NCBI RefSeq assembly: GCF_900156165.1
Contig: NZ_FTMY01000001.1
Span: 62,001 to 126,000 of the forward strand
DNA from: Pseudacidovorax sp. RU35E
GTDB taxonomy: Bacteria > Pseudomonadota > Gammaproteobacteria > Burkholderiales > Burkholderiaceae_C
Direction of reading: 5' to 3'
DNA length: 64,000 nt
Position 1 is the first letter of the stretch. Each line of letters starts with the position of its first letter. The notes beneath the pieces are model-generated. The model was not told the DNA's origin. It saw nothing but the letters and a program-made list of their open reading frames with translations, and did no database searches. Below, piece after piece: positions 23,501 through 38,500 of the stretch. The position numbers were made by a program, and so were the translations under genes.

Positions 23501-26500
23501 ACGCGCGGCAGCCTGTACCTGTTCGACCAGGACGGCGGCCGGGCGCTGGCGCCGCTCACCACGCTCGACACGCCCATCTACGACCTGGCCTGGGACGGCC
23601 AGGGCGGCCTGTGGGCCACCTCCGGCGGCGGCGCACTGCTGGAGCTGGACCCGGTCAGCTACCAGATCCGCAACCGCTACGGCGACGGCCTGACGCAGTC
23701 CCTGGCCTTCGATGCGAAGGCGGGCGTGTTCTACGTGTCGTCCAGCAACGGCGTCGAGCGCTTCGACCCGGTCACCCGCCGCTTCGCGCACTTCAGCGAC
23801 ACGCGGGTGGACGACCTGGCCGTGGCGCCGGACGGCAAGCTGTGGGGCAGCCGCTGGCCGCAGCGCGGCGAGCTGCTGAGCTTCGACAGCAAGGGCCGCG
23901 CGCAGTCGCAGCTCAAGCTCGATGCGGCGCTCGATTCCATCGCCTTCGGCCAGCCGGGCACGCAGTTCGAGGGCCTGCTCTTCGTCTCCTCGAAGAAGCG
24001 GGTGGGCGACACCGGCGCCAGCCTGTACATGGTGGACACCGTCACCCGCCGCAGCGTGGCCCTGGCCACGGGCGGGCCGGGCGCCGAGCAGCTGCTCACC
24101 ACCCGCGACGGCCGCCTGCTGGTGGCCAATGGCAGCCAGGTGGACGTGGTGGCACCGCTGGTGGCACCCAAGGTGGCGCGCACCAGCCCGGCCGAGGGCG
24201 CGCTGGTGCCGCTGCCCATGGGCGAGATCCGCGTCACCTTCGACCACGACATGCAGGCCGCCAGCGCCGCGGCCGCCGGCTCGGTGGTCAACCCCGACAG
24301 CTACACGCTGACGCGCGACGGCCAGGCCCAGGCGATCCGCAGCATCCGCTGGGACGCCGCCACCCGCACGGCCATCCTGCGCGTGGACAACCTCGACCCC
24401 GGCGCCGTGGTGCTCACCGTCAAGGCGGGCGTGCGCAGCAGCCAGGGCCTGGGCATGCAGGAGGCCTTCACCACCGGCTTCCTGGCGGTGAGCGACTTCT
24501 CGCCCTATGTGCGGCTGGACTTCGAGGCCACGCGCTCCGACCGCGCCAGCGGCACCACCAGCTTCGACCTGCGCGTCACCAACATCGGCAGCTTCGACCT
24601 CAAGGCGCCGCTGATGCTGGTGCTGGACCCGTCGCAGTACTTTGCCGGCATTCCGCTGGGCGCCACGGCCTCCAACGGCCTGTGGCTGCTGGACCTGGGC
24701 CTGACCGGCGCCGGCCTGGCGCCGGGCCAGTCGACCACGGCCACCACCGTCACGCTGTCCAACGGCGGCGGCCAGCGGGCCGAGCTGGGCACCGGTATCT
24801 ATGCCGTGCCCTATGCCAATGCGGCGCCCATCATCCAGAGCACGCCGCCGACCACCGCCAAGGTGGGCGAGGCCTTCACCCATCAGGTGCAGGCGGTGGA
24901 CCCCGACGGCACCGGCCTGCGCTACCTGCTGCTCGATGCGCCGCAGGGCATGAGCATCGACGACAGCGGCCTCCTGAGCTGGACGCCGCAGGTCGGCACG
25001 CCGGCCGCCGCCCAGGTGGTGCTGCGCGTGGTCGATGCGCGCGGCGCCTCGGCCACCCAGTCCTTCGGCCTCACCGTGGCGGGCGGCAACCGCGCGCCCA
25101 TCATCCAGGGCCTGCAGGCCGAATACACCCTGCGCGAGGGCGAGCTGCTGCAGATCCCGCTGGATGCGCAGGACGTGGACGGCGACCCGGTCGCCTTCGC
25201 CATGGACGGCCTGCCGCCCGGCATGGTGTTCGACCCGGTGGGCCGCACCATCCAGTGGCTGCCCACCTACGCGCAGGCCGGCGTCTACCGCGACCTGCGC
25301 GTGCTGGCCAGCGATGGCCGCCTCACCACCGTCGGCGCCTTCCAGGTCACGGTGCTCCCGGCGAATGCGCCACCCATGATCGACGGCGTGCCGCCGCGCA
25401 CCGTGCGCGAGGGCGACCCCATCCGCATTGCGTTGAAGGCCGAAGACCTGGACGGCGACACACTGCGCTTCAGCAGCCCCAACCTGCCGCCCGGCGCCTT
25501 CCTGAACCCCAACACCGGCGTCTTCGAATGGACGCCTGCGTCCACCCAGGCGGGCCGCTGGCAGGTGGCCATCTGGGCCAGCGACGGCAAGGTGCGCTCC
25601 GAGACAGTGCTGGACTTCACCGTCACCAACGTCAATGCCGCGCCGGTGTTCGACAGCCTGGTGGGCCTGTCGGTGCTGGAAGGGGAGGCGATCAGCTTCC
25701 GCGCCTTCGCGCTGGACCCGGACAACCCCGGCTACGTGACGCCCGACCGCACCGTTGGCGGAACGCTGGTGGAGCTCGAAGGCAACCCCGCGCCCACGGT
25801 GCGCTACGAGGCCCTCTCGCTGCCCGAGGGCGCGAGCTTCGACCCCGTGACCGCGCTGCTGCGCTGGACGCCCGGCTACAGCCAGGCCGGCACCTACGTG
25901 CTGCGCTTCCGCGCCACCGACGACGGCAACGGCACCGGCCAGCCGCTGGCTACGGAAGTCTCCGTGCCGGTGGTGGTGCGCAATGCCAACCGCGCGCCGG
26001 TGCTGCCCGAGCTCGGCACGCAGACCGTGCAGAAGGGCGAGGTGCTGGAGCTGCCCATCGCCATCACCGATCCGGACGGCAATGCGCTGGCGATCCGCTT
26101 CGAGGGCCTGCCGCGCTTCGCCACCTATGTGCCTGGCGCGACGGCCGGCACGGGCGTGCTTCGCATCGCCCCGGGCGAGCGCGACCGCGGCGACTTCGTG
26201 GTCACGCTGGTGGCTACCGACGACGGCGACGGGCAGGGCAGTGCGCTGGCACTGTCCACCACGCGCACCTTCGTCATCAATTCCGAGTCGGCGAGCGAGC
26301 CGCCGCTGCTGGCCGTCATCGGGCCCAAGGTGGCCGTGATCGGCCAGCCGCTCAGCTTCACGGTGCGCGCCACCGACATGGACCAGGACGCGCTGACGCT
26401 GGCCGCCAGCGGCCTGCCCGACGGCGCCACGCTGGAGCCGGGCGTGGTCTACGGCACGGCGGTGTTCACCTGGACGCCCACCGCGGCCCAGGCCGGCCTG

Positions 26501-29500
26501 CACAGCGTGGGCATCACCGTCACCGATTCGCAGGGCAACCGCGACCAGGCCCAGGTGGCCATCACCGTGCGGGCGGCCAATGCCGCGCCGGTGCTGCTGC
26601 CCATCGGCGACCGCCGCGTGGCCGAAGGTGCGGACCTCGTCGTCGACCTGGCCGCCCTGGCCAGCGACGGTGATGGCGACGCGCTGACCTGGAGCGCCAC
26701 CAACCTGCCGCCCGGCGCCACGCTGGACGCGGCCACCGGCCAGCTGCGCTGGTCGCCCAACTATTTCCTGGCGGGCGAGTACCGCGACATCGTGGTCACC
26801 GTCTCGGACGGCGCGGCCAGCGTGAGCGACCGCTTCTCCGTCACGGTGGACAACACCAACCGGGCCCCCATCCTCGTCGGCATCCCGCCGCTAGGCGGGC
26901 AGGAAGGCCAGCTGCTGCAGTTCACGCTGGTGGCGGGCGACCCGGACAACGACGCGGTCGCCTATGCCGCCGTGGGCCGGCTGCCGGCCGGCGCCTTCTT
27001 CGACGCCGCCACCGGCCGCTTCGAATGGACGCCGTCCTTCGACCAGGCGGGCGACTACACGCTCAACTTCGTGGCCCGCGACGGCGCGGGCGCCGAAAGC
27101 CAGCTGGCCGTGCGCGTGGGCATCGCCGACGTCAACCGCGCGCCGGTGCCGGTGTTCACCAACCACCAGGTCGCCTTGGGCGAGACCCTGCGCTTCACGC
27201 TCGGCGCCACCGACCCCGACCTGAACGAGACCCTGCGCTTCGGTGCCCGCGGCCTGCCCGAAGGCGCGACGCTCGATGCGCAGACCGGCGAATTCGTGTG
27301 GCGACCAGGCCCCGGCCAGGCCGGCGACTACCTGGTGATCGTGAGCGTGAGCGACGGCAAGTCGGTCACCGAGCGCGGCCTGGCGCTGCGTGCCACCACG
27401 CTGCCGCAGGGGCCGAGCGTGAACGTTTCGCTCACACCCAGCTTCCCGGTGGTACCGGGGCAGCAGGTGGCCATCACCGTACTGGCCGATGCCTTCTCGG
27501 CCGTGGGCAGCCGCAGCCTCAGCATCAACGGCGCTGCCGTGGCGCTGGACGCGCGTGGCCGCGTGGTCTTCACGCCGCCGGCCAGCGGCCTGTACGAGCT
27601 GGTGGCCACGGCCACCGACCTGGACGGCTACGTCAGCACCACGCGCAGCCTGCTGAAGGTGCGCAATCCGCTGGACAGCGCGGCGCCCGTCGTCTCGCTG
27701 GACGAGGGGCTGTCGGGCCGCCAGATCACCGCGGCCACCGCGCTGCTTGGCAGCGTGCAGGACAGCAACCTCGAAAGCTGGCAACTGGCCATCGCCCGTG
27801 CCGGCAGCAGCGACTTCCGCGTCGTCGCCAGTGGCAGCGCCGTGATGAGCGGCAGCCTGGCCACGCTCGATCCGGCCGGCTTCGAGGCCGGCGCCTATGT
27901 GCTGCGCCTCAGCGCCACCGATGTGGCCGGCCGCAGTGGCGTGGCCGAGCGCAGCGCGGAGCTGCGCGCCGCCGCCGATGCCAGCCGCTACCTGCGCAGC
28001 GACACCGACTTCAGCGCCACCCTGGCCGGCCATGTGCTGGACTTCACCCGCCGCGCCGACTCGCTGGCCGCCGACCGCGCCGGCAGCTTCGGCGAAGGCT
28101 GGCGCCTGGCCTGGCGCGACCTGGACTTCGGCACCGACCTGCCCGCGGGCGGCAGCGAGGCCGAGGGCCTGCACCCGGCCCTGCGCCTGGGCACCCGCGT
28201 CTTCGTCACCCTGCCCACCGGCGAGCGCGCCGGCTTCACCTTCCGCCCCGTGGCCGAGATGCTGGGCGGCGTGCAGGTCTGGCGCCCGCAGTGGGTGGCC
28301 GACAGCGGCGTGGCCTGGCAGCTCGAATCGGCGCGGCAGCTGTTGGCGCGTGCCAGCGACCGCTTCTACACGCAGGACGGCAGCCAGCCCTACAACCCGG
28401 CCGGTCTGCTGGGCGAGCGGGCGCAGTACACGCTCACCGGCCCCGACGGCACCCGCTATGAATTCGCGCTGAAGCGCGACGGCAGCGGTGGCCAGGTGAC
28501 GGCCATCGTCTATGCCGACGGCGTGCGCCTGACGGTGACCGACAGCGGCGTGGCCGCCACCAACGGCGACGCGCTGAACTTCATCCAGGATGCGGGCGGA
28601 CGCATCGCCGGGGTGCAGAGCAGCGATGGCCGCGTCTTCACCTACGAATACGACGCCGACGGACGCCTGGTGGGCGCGCGCAACCTGGCCGCAGCCACCT
28701 CCACCCGCTATGCCTACGACGCGCAGGGCCGGCTGATGCTGGCCAGCACCGCCACCGGTGGCGGTGCGGCGCAGGGCGAAGCGGTGCGCTATGGCGCCAC
28801 GACGCAGGTGCTGCCGCTGGATGCCGACCTCGGCGCCGCATTGGCCTACCTGGCTGCAGGCCGCAGCGGCAGCCTGGCCGCGGGCGAGACCGACCGCTAC
28901 GCCTTCAGCGTGCGCGAGAGCGAGGTGCGCTCCACCGCCGGCGGCGCCGTGCTGCTGGGCGTGGAGGTGACGGGGCAGGACGGCCTCGCGCCCGCCCTGC
29001 CGCAGATCGCCGGCCTGGTGCCGGTGCTCACCCAGGTGCAGGGCAACAAGGCCCTGGCCCTGTTCCGCGTGGACGCCGCCGGCCTCAAGCTGCTGGAAGT
29101 CGCGGGCAGCGGTGCGGGCACCTACAGCCTGCGCCTCTTCGTGGCCGGCGACATCAACGGCGATGCGCGCGTCGATGGCCGCGATGCCGACGCCATGGCC
29201 ACCGCCCGTGCCGGCGCCTACAGCGCCGCCGCCGACGTGGACGGCAATGGCCGCGTCGACAGTGCCGATTCGCAGCTGCTCTATGCCAACCTGGGCTATG
29301 CCGCCAACCAGGCGCCGACCATTGACGCCGCCACCTTCAAGACCCATGTGGACCTGGCGGCCGAGCGCAGCGTCGCCCGCCTGCTGCACGACGCCGAGAA
29401 CGACCGCCTGAGCCTGCGCGTGGTCGGCGCGACCCAGGGCACGGCGCGCATCGCGGGCGATGGCCGCACGCTGCAGTTCGTGCCGGCGGCCGGCTTCACC

Positions 29501-32500
29501 GGCAGCGCCAGCATCACGCTGGTGGCCGACGACGGTTATTCGGCCTCCACGCCCACGGTGCTGAACTTCACCGTCAGCGACGCGAAGCTGCTGTCCATCG
29601 ACTTCGACCTGCGCGCGCTCAAGCTGCGCGCGGGCGAGCAGCAGTCCATCCGCCTGATCGGCGACTTCGAGGACGAGCAGGACGTGCTGCTGCCGGCCGA
29701 CTACGTCACGCTCACCAGCAGCAACGCAGCGGTGGCCACGCTCTCGAGTGGCGGCCAGCTGCGCGCCGTGGCCAACGGCAACAGCATGCTGGTGGCCACG
29801 CGCGGCAGCATCGGCGCGGCCACGGCCGTGTCGGCGGGCGTGCCCACCGACCCCAGCGGCCTGCTGGCGTACTACTTCGGCATCGACGCCTACCCCGACG
29901 CCATCGCGCTGACCCCTGGCGCGCCGCGTCAGATGGTGGTGCAGAACGGCGAGGGCACCTTCGTGCAGTCCTCGGCCAGCGGTGCCCGCTACCTGATCGG
30001 CGACAGCACCATCGCCACCGTCGACGCCGAGGGGCGCCTGGTGGCGCTGCGCGTGGGCGAGACCACGATCACGGTCATCTTCCGCGGCGCCGAGCAGGTG
30101 ATTCCGGTCAAGGTGACGGCGCCGGTCGTCGCGGCCGACGGCCAGGCCGTCACGGTCGGCAAGCAGGGCGCCATCGTCCAGGGCGCGAGCGGGCAGCAGG
30201 TCGCCTTCGCGGCCGGCCAGCTGGCCGAGGGCGCGCAGGTCACGCTCACCAGCCGCAGCGCCGCCGACTTCGAGGCCGCGCGCCTGCCCGAGGCCATGGA
30301 CTTCGCGGCCGCCTTCAACCTGCAGGTCAGCGGCTCGGCCATCACCGGCCCGCTGCAGATCGCGGTGCCCACCGATCTGGCGGCCGGCGAGACGGTGTAC
30401 TTCTTCGTCGAGGTCGAGTCCGACGTGCCCGACGGCGTGATGCGCAAGTACTGGATGCCGGTGGACAACGGCAAGGTGGGCGCGGACGGCTATGCCCGCA
30501 CCACCTCGCCGCCGTGGCCCGGTCTCTCGCAGAACGGCAACATCCTCATGGCGCGGGCCAACAAGCCCGTGCGCGGGCTGACCATCGACCTGCAGCAGAT
30601 GTTCAACCCGGCGCTGCTGTTCATCGGCGGCACCAGCCTGATCGGCTTGATGTACTACCTCAAGACGATCACCTTCCCGCTGGTGGAGCAGGCCAAGGTC
30701 ATCAACGCCTATTCGCTGTACGCCAACCAGACGACCGACTTCGTCATCAACGTGCCCGAGGGCGGCACCGATGCCCGCATCCGCGCGGTGATGCCCACGC
30801 CGCCCCAGCCCAATCCGGCGCTGCCACAGATCAGCGCGACCACGCCGCCGAAGTACGACGCCGAGACCGGTGTGCTGAGGATCGAAGGCAGCCAGTTCAT
30901 GTCGGGCAGCGGCGACATCACGGAGACACGCGTCGTGTTCGCACAGGGCGGCCGCGAGATCGTGGCCAAACCGCTGGTCGGCTCCAGCGACACCCTGCTC
31001 ATCGTCAAGGTGCCGGCCACCGTGGTGCTCGGCCTCGCCGACGTCACGGTGCGCCGTCCCGAGGCGGTGCCGGCGGTGGGGCCTGACGGCCTGCCGGCCA
31101 GCAACACGGCCTACCGCGCCAGCAGCGCCTTCCGGATCCAGAACAACGGCGGCTACGGCTTCGCGGCCGGCATCGGCGAATACGAGCGGGGCAAGTTCGG
31201 CGACGGCGTGCTGGTGCTGGACCTGCAGCGCAAGGGCGACCCCAGCGGGGCGCCAGAGCGGGTCATCGACTTCATCAACCTGCAGCGCAGCGTGACGACC
31301 AACATCGCCACGCCCGATCTGTCGCGCGTGTTCGCCGCCATCACGCCCTCCGGCGACAAGCCCGGTGCCATCGTGGTGATCGACGGCATCACGCTGCAGC
31401 CGCGCGACGCCAACCCCGACACCGACGCGCTCGACTACATCGAGCTGCTGCCCGGCATGTCGGCCACTGCCCTGGCGCTGGACCCGAATGGCCGCTACCT
31501 CTACGTGGCGGGCCAGGGGTCGCTGGTGGTGATCGACATCAACCCCGGCTCCAGCTTCCTGCACAAGATCGTCCAGGTGATCCCGCTCTCCGAAGAGGTG
31601 GGCGCGTACAACCTGAGCGGCAAGATCAACGACATGGCGACCAATGCCGACGGCACGCGCCTGTACCTGACCATGCCGGGCACCGAACTGTTCGGCGGCA
31701 CCAAGGCCTGGACCCAGCGTGGCCGCGACCCGGGCAAGGTGCTGGTCATCAACGTGGACGAGGCCGACCGTCCGGTGGCGACCGAGGACAACCCGACGCC
31801 GCGCAATCCGCGCCACTGGCGCGAGGTGGTGGGCGCCCTCGACGGCGGCCTGGAGCCCTACGGCATCAAGGCGACGTCGGACAAGAACAAGATGGTCTTT
31901 GCCTCGCGGCTCGACATTCCGAGCAACGGTGGCTTCCACACCATCCAGGTGACGAGCGACGACGTCAGCACGCTCACCTCTTTCGCGGCCACCGTGAAGG
32001 GGGTGGCGCTCACGATCCAGGACGACCGGCAGCAGAAGTACCAACTCGACATCCGCAACGCGGTGGATGTCGTGGTGACGCCCAACCTCAACTGGGCCTT
32101 CGTGCTGGACTGGGGCGTGCCGCCCTCGACCGGCTCCAACGACCCGGCCTTCTGGATGGAGTTCATGGAGACCCATGAATGGGGCTCGAAGGTGGGCATC
32201 ATCCGCGACCCCTTCGGACTGAACGGCGAGCCGAAGCTGATGGCGGTGACGACGCCGATCCCGCTGGCCTTCGCCACCGAGCTGGTCCTGTCCTCGGACG
32301 GCGCCAAGCTCTACGCCACCTACAAGGGGCCGGGCGACGTGCTGGTGTTCGATGTCCAGCAGTTCATCAACGAGGCGACCGAGGCCACCGGCAAGAACTT
32401 CAAGCGCTTCCCCATCGACTATTCGCCGCTGAACGGCGACGGCTACGACAGCAAGATCAACTTGCCCGGCATCTCGGTGAGCCGCAATCTGCGCGGCCTG

Positions 32501-35500
32501 ACCGTGCAGCCCTATGACCCGCTGACACTGCTGGAGCCCAAGGGTGCGGTCAATGTCGGCCAGGACGCCACCAAGGCCATCGTGCTGAAGTGGGACGTGG
32601 ACACGCTGGCCCTCGGCACTTCCGAGTACACGGTGCAGGTCTATGTGAGCGCCCTGCCGCCCGGCCAGGGCCTGTGGCCCGACGACGCGCCGCGCACCCG
32701 CATCGACAAGGTCGACAAGAACCCCAGCTACAAGGGCAGCGACAACAACCCCAACCGGATCTGGACATCGGAAGTGCTGGGGGCCGGCACCAAGCAGGCG
32801 ACGATCCCGCTGGAGATCGTCAAGCTGATGACCTCGGGGCAGAACTACTACTGGGGTGTCAAGCTGATCGCCAACGGCGAAAGCTTCCGGGAGGCCAGCA
32901 GCTTCGCCACCGAGAAGGAGGCCTCCACCGGCCTGTACACCAGCGTGACCGTGCTGACCCACGGCTTCCAGTTCATTCCCACGCCCGAACTGGCGGATCC
33001 GCCCTTCCAGCAGCCGGAGGCCTTCAAGGAACTGGGCACTGTGATCGCCGAGGCTTCGGGCGGTGGCGTGGTGCTGTACTACGACAAGAACACCGGCCGC
33101 TGGTGGGACCCGATCACGCGCCGCTACGGCGCCTCGGCCCTGCAGGCGGGCAAGGCGGTGGTGCTGGTGTCCGACTGGGTCAAGGAGTCGGACATCAGCG
33201 ACTCGGGCTTCTCCGAGGCCGCGGCCGACGCGCTCTATGCCTCGCTGATCGAGCTCGACCAGGCCACCGGCGGCGGCATCCTCGGCTCGGCGCTGCACTT
33301 CATCGGCCACAGCCGCGGCACGGTGGTCAACAGCGAGATCATCCAGCGCCTGGGTGTGCGCAACCCGGATGTGAAGAACATCCACATGACCACGCTGGAC
33401 GCGCACGACTTCAAGCAGGACTCGCTGGACATTCCGATCCAGTCCATGCTCGACGCCATCGCGACCGCCAGCCAGCTGGCCTCGGTGGCTGTCGCGCTGA
33501 TTCCGGGCGGGCAGGGCGCCGCCGTGGCCCTGAATCGGGTCGGCGCGGGCATCAAGGAGTTCATCACGTGGGCCGAACGTTTCGGCGTCACGCTGGACAT
33601 TCCCTACGCCGACTTCATGGACCCGGACGTCAAGCGCTGGAGCAACGTCGGCTTCTTCGACAACTACTTCCAGTCGTCGACGCCGGTGCCCATCGGCTTC
33701 CAGTTCCTCGATGCGAAGACCAATGCCTCGCGCGCCGTGACGGCCACGCCCTTCGGCACTCACATCGATGGCGCCGACCTGGAGATCCAGCTGGACAACC
33801 TCGCGGGCTTCGGCCAGGACGACTGGATGGGCAAGCTCAACCTGCCCTTCGCCGTCTCCTTCGCCTACAGCTTCGGCCTGGGCGGGCCGCACAGCCGCGT
33901 GTGGCAGTGGTATGCCGGCACGGCCGACACCGACATCCTCAGCTTCGCCGACATGCCGATCTTCCGGCGCGTGGTGGACGAGGGCGTGATGGGCCTGACC
34001 ACCTTCCAGCTGCCCAGCTTCAACTTCACCAACGTGCCGTGGTACCGCAGCTACAACGGGCGCATCTGGGAAGGCATCGGCAACGGCTTCTACTACAGCG
34101 ACCTGGGTGGCGGCCTGGCCGTGCGGCCCGACAAGGGCAAGGACGCCGGCGTCGACCCGGCCGATCCGGCCAACGACAACACCGAAGTCACCAAGGGCAC
34201 CGAGGTGGTGCCGTCGGTGTTCAACGGCAACTTCGAGAACGGACTGCGGCAGTCGCTCTACAAGCGGCTGACCGGCGCGGACGACAAGTACCGGTTCCCC
34301 TTCTCGTACGAACTGCCGGGTTGGTCCTTCCATGGCGGTTCGGGCTTCGGCCTGACGCTGGGCAGCCTGGGGACGGTGGACCTGACTGGCCTGTTCGTGA
34401 TGGAGACCAGCCCGACGGCGCTCGCCAAGGAGGTGTTGGGCAAGGTCTTCGACAAGATCTGGGATGCCACCCTGGGCGTGTTGGTGAACAAGGCCAAGGC
34501 CGACACCTTCGGCCTGCCCGAAGCCCCCAACGACAAGAGCTCGGACGGCTACAAGAAGTGGTACGAGTCCTGGGTCGAGAAGGAGGCGGAGAACAAGGCC
34601 AAGGTGGCCTGGAGCGACAAGTTGTTCGACCAGTTCGACGGCGCCATCTCCAGCATCCTCGACAACCTGCTGCTGCTGGGCAACGACCTGACGGGCACCA
34701 TTCCCAAGCCCGACGAGGCCTTCAAGATCCAGGGATCCGACAAGTCCATCGACCCGGCCGGCGTCGGCAAGCTCAAGGAGTTCCTCAAGGAGAACCTGGA
34801 CGTCCTGCTCAAGACCTTCCTGGGCGAGAACAGCAATTACGCGCTGATGATGGGCGGCGGCCAGATCCTGCGCACGCTCGTCGGCGCCTTCTTCCCGGAT
34901 AACAAGCCGCCGCAGCCAATCGATGACGCGTTGAAGTCGGTGCTCAACCTCGACAAGATCACGCACAACCGCCTGCTGGTGCCGACCGACGAGCCACTGT
35001 TGAGCTTCAACATCTTCGCGCCGGCGATGCTCTCGCCCAGCGCCAAGGTCACGATCTCGATGAAGGCCGACGGCATCCAGGACTGGTCCGAGTCCACCGT
35101 GCTGGAGCCCAGCTTCATGAAGCGCATCGGCTACAGCTTCGTGGTGCCCGAGCGCTTCAAGGGCAAGGTGGCCACGCTGACGATCGCCGTCGAGAACATG
35201 GAACAGGACGTCAGCGTCGACTTCTGGGACAAGGCGACGGACAAGGTGGCCGCAGTCACCGGCGTCAGCTTGCTGAACACGCTGGCCAGCCAGTTCTTCT
35301 TCCTGGACGACGTGCGCTTCTCCAAGGGCCTGGAGATCAAGCTCGACCAGTCGAGCATCAACGAGGGCGGCAAGGCCCGCGCGGTGGTGAGCTTCGCGCC
35401 CGAGGACCCGACCAAGCCGGTGGTCCTCAGCTTCGACTGGGGTGACGGTGGGCCCCAGCCGCAGACGGTGACGGTGCCGGCGGGCACGAGCTCCTACACC

Positions 35501-38500
35501 TTCGAGCGCGACTACCCGGACGACAACCCCACGGCGACCTCCACCGATACCTACACCCTGACGGCTGGCGCCACCAATGTGATCGGCGTGAACGGCGCGC
35601 GCGCCAAGCTCACTGTCAACGACGTGGCGCCCACGGTGTCGCCGCTGGTCTTCGACAGCGTGCGCGTGAAGGAGGGCGAAGAGCTCACCGTGAGTGGCAC
35701 CTTCACCGACCCGGCGCAGGACCGCGACGACTACGTGATCGAGATCGACTGGGGCGACGGCACCAAGACGACGGTCACCGACTTCACCAAGCCGACCGGC
35801 CCGAATGCGCCGGGCAGCTTCAGCGCCAAGCGGCTGGTGGTGGACGACGACCCCGCCACGGGCACGCCGCAGGACGTGCGCACGATCCGAGTGAGCGTGC
35901 GCGACGACGACGGCCTCAAGGGCGAGCGCAGCGGTCAGGTCACGGTGGTGAACGTGCCGCCGGTGATCACCGAGCTGGCCTTCGACAAGGCCGAGGTCAA
36001 GGAAGGCGACAAGGCCGTGCTGCGCGGCAGCTTCACCGACGCCGGCAAGCAGGACACGCACACGGTGGTGGTCAAGCGCGGCGGCCAGAGCTACCAGGGC
36101 ACGGTCACCTTCGCGGACGGCTTGGGCAGCTTCTCGGTCGAGATTCCCTTCGAGGACGACGACCCGACCGGCACCGACGGCGACGACGTCAAGGTGCAGG
36201 TCGAGCTCAAGGACGACGACACGGGCCTGGCCACCGGCAAGACCGAGGCCGGCATCCGCGTGCTCAACGTGCGGCCCGAGATCGAGGCCAAGGTGTCGGC
36301 CACCAGCATCAAGGAAGGCGAGAAGGCCACCCTCACCATCACCGTGACCGACCCGGGCAAGCGCGACAGCTTCACCGGCGAGATCGACTGGGGCGACGGC
36401 ATCAAGCAGCAATTCACGATCGCGGCCGGGCAGACCCAGACCCGCGTCGAGCGCGAGTTCCTGGACGACAACCCCACCGCCACGCCGAGCGACACGCTGA
36501 AGATCAAGGTCAGCCTGCGCGACGACGACATGCCGGCCGGGAGCACGGCGCCGGTGACGGCGGAGACGCAGCTCACGGTGAACAACGTGGCGCCGGTGGT
36601 CGACCTCAGCGGGGACGTGATCGGCACCGTGGGCCAGCCGCTGTACTTCTTCGCCGGGGTGACCGATCCCGGCAAGGCCGACACCTTCACCTACACGTGG
36701 CAGCTGGTGGCCGCCGACGGCAGCGTGGTCTTCAACTCGACGCAGAAGGACAAGCAGGACATCCTGCTGCCCGCCCAGAACATCGGCGGCAGCTACACCG
36801 TCCGCGTGACGGTGACCGACGACGACACCGGGGAGGGCAAGGCCCAGGTGCGCCTGCTGCTGGTGACGGAGGATCCGCCGCCGCCCCCGCCGGAGGAGCC
36901 GGGCCGCAATCCGCCGCCCCCGCCGCCGCCCGGCCAGCCGCCCGCGCCGCCCGGCCCGCCGCAGCCGCCGGCGCCCCCGCAGCCGCCCGTGCCGCCCCCG
37001 CCGCCTCTGCCACCGGGCCCGCCGCCGGCCCCGGAGCCGCCTTCGCCACCGCCCCCTGGGCCACCGGCTCCCCCGGCGCCGCCCGCGCCGCCCGCGCCGC
37101 CGCAGCCGCCCAAGGAGAAGGAGGACCCGCCCCCCTTCCGGGTGATCGAGGCCGAGCCCTATGACGAGGGCGACACCGTCTACATCCTGGTGCGCGGCCG
37201 GCCGTCCTCGACCGCCTTTGCCGGCACCTTCACCGTGACGGTGGACTGGGACGACGGCACCTTCACCCGCGACGTGGTGGTGGCGCCCGACGCCACCGTC
37301 AAGCTCGAGCATGTCTACCGCGACGACCGGCCCGGCACGCAGCTCGACTACTACGACGCCAAGGTCAGCTACCAGTACAGCGACGCCGGCATCAGCTATT
37401 CGACGCGGCAGACCAGCGTGGTGCGCTTCGCGGTGCAGAACGTGGCGCCGACCGTCACCGTCGCGGCCACACCGGGCAGCAACGGCTTCGACTTCGTCGC
37501 CACGGTGAGCGACCCGGGTACGCTGGACACGCACAGCTACACCTGGGTGTTCAGCGACGGCACGCGCATCGCCAATGCCGGGGCACGCGTGAGCCATGCC
37601 TTCGGCGGCTCGCAGTCGGTGACCGTAACGGTGGAGGACGACGACGGCGGCGTGGGCGGCATCGTGTTCCGCCTGCAGGCGGCCACCAGCGACCAGCAGG
37701 GCCTGGCCTCGCAGCCCATCGCCAGCCATACGGTGCCGGACGCGCAGATCGCGTCGCTGTCGGCGCAGGCCCGTGCGGCCTGGGCTGCGACCGGCACCGA
37801 CACCGCGGCCCTGGAGGGCGTGCGCGTGGTCGTCGCCAACCTGGGACCCGACGTGCTGGGCTACACCGTGCGCGCCGCCGACGGCAGCGCCACGGTCTAT
37901 GTGGACGACGACGCGGCCGGCCGCGGCTGGTTCCTGGACGGCACGCCGGCGGACAACGCCGAATTCGTTGCCACCACCGACCCCACCCGCTTCTGGGCCG
38001 GCACCGGCCCGGCCGCGGGCCGCGAGGACCTGCTGAGCCTGCTGACCCACGAGTTCGGCCACGTGCTGGGCCTGGGCCATGCGCAGGAGCGCCAGCAGGG
38101 TGCGAGCGGCAGCATCATGGCCGGCACGCTGCCCCTGGGCGAGCGCCGCCTGCCCACCGCCGCCGACCTGCAACTGCGCGAGGCGGCTGGCACCGGCGCA
38201 GCCGATGCGCTGCTGGCGACCGGCGTGGCCAACGGCGCCTTTGACAGTGCCGCCGACTGGACCACGCGTGGCAACGTCGCCTTCACCGGCGGCGTGGCCA
38301 CGCTGGGCGAGGACGCGCGCATCAACGCGCGGTTGACGCAGAACTTCCGCGTGCCGGCCGGCGCGCGCTATCTCAGCTTCGACCTGGTGGGCGTCAACCT
38401 GGAGGCCCTGGCCGGAGGCATCGGCGATGCCTTCGAGGTGGCGCTGGTGGATGCGGCGACGGGCCTGTCGGTGCTGGGCGGCATCGGCCTGACGCGCACC

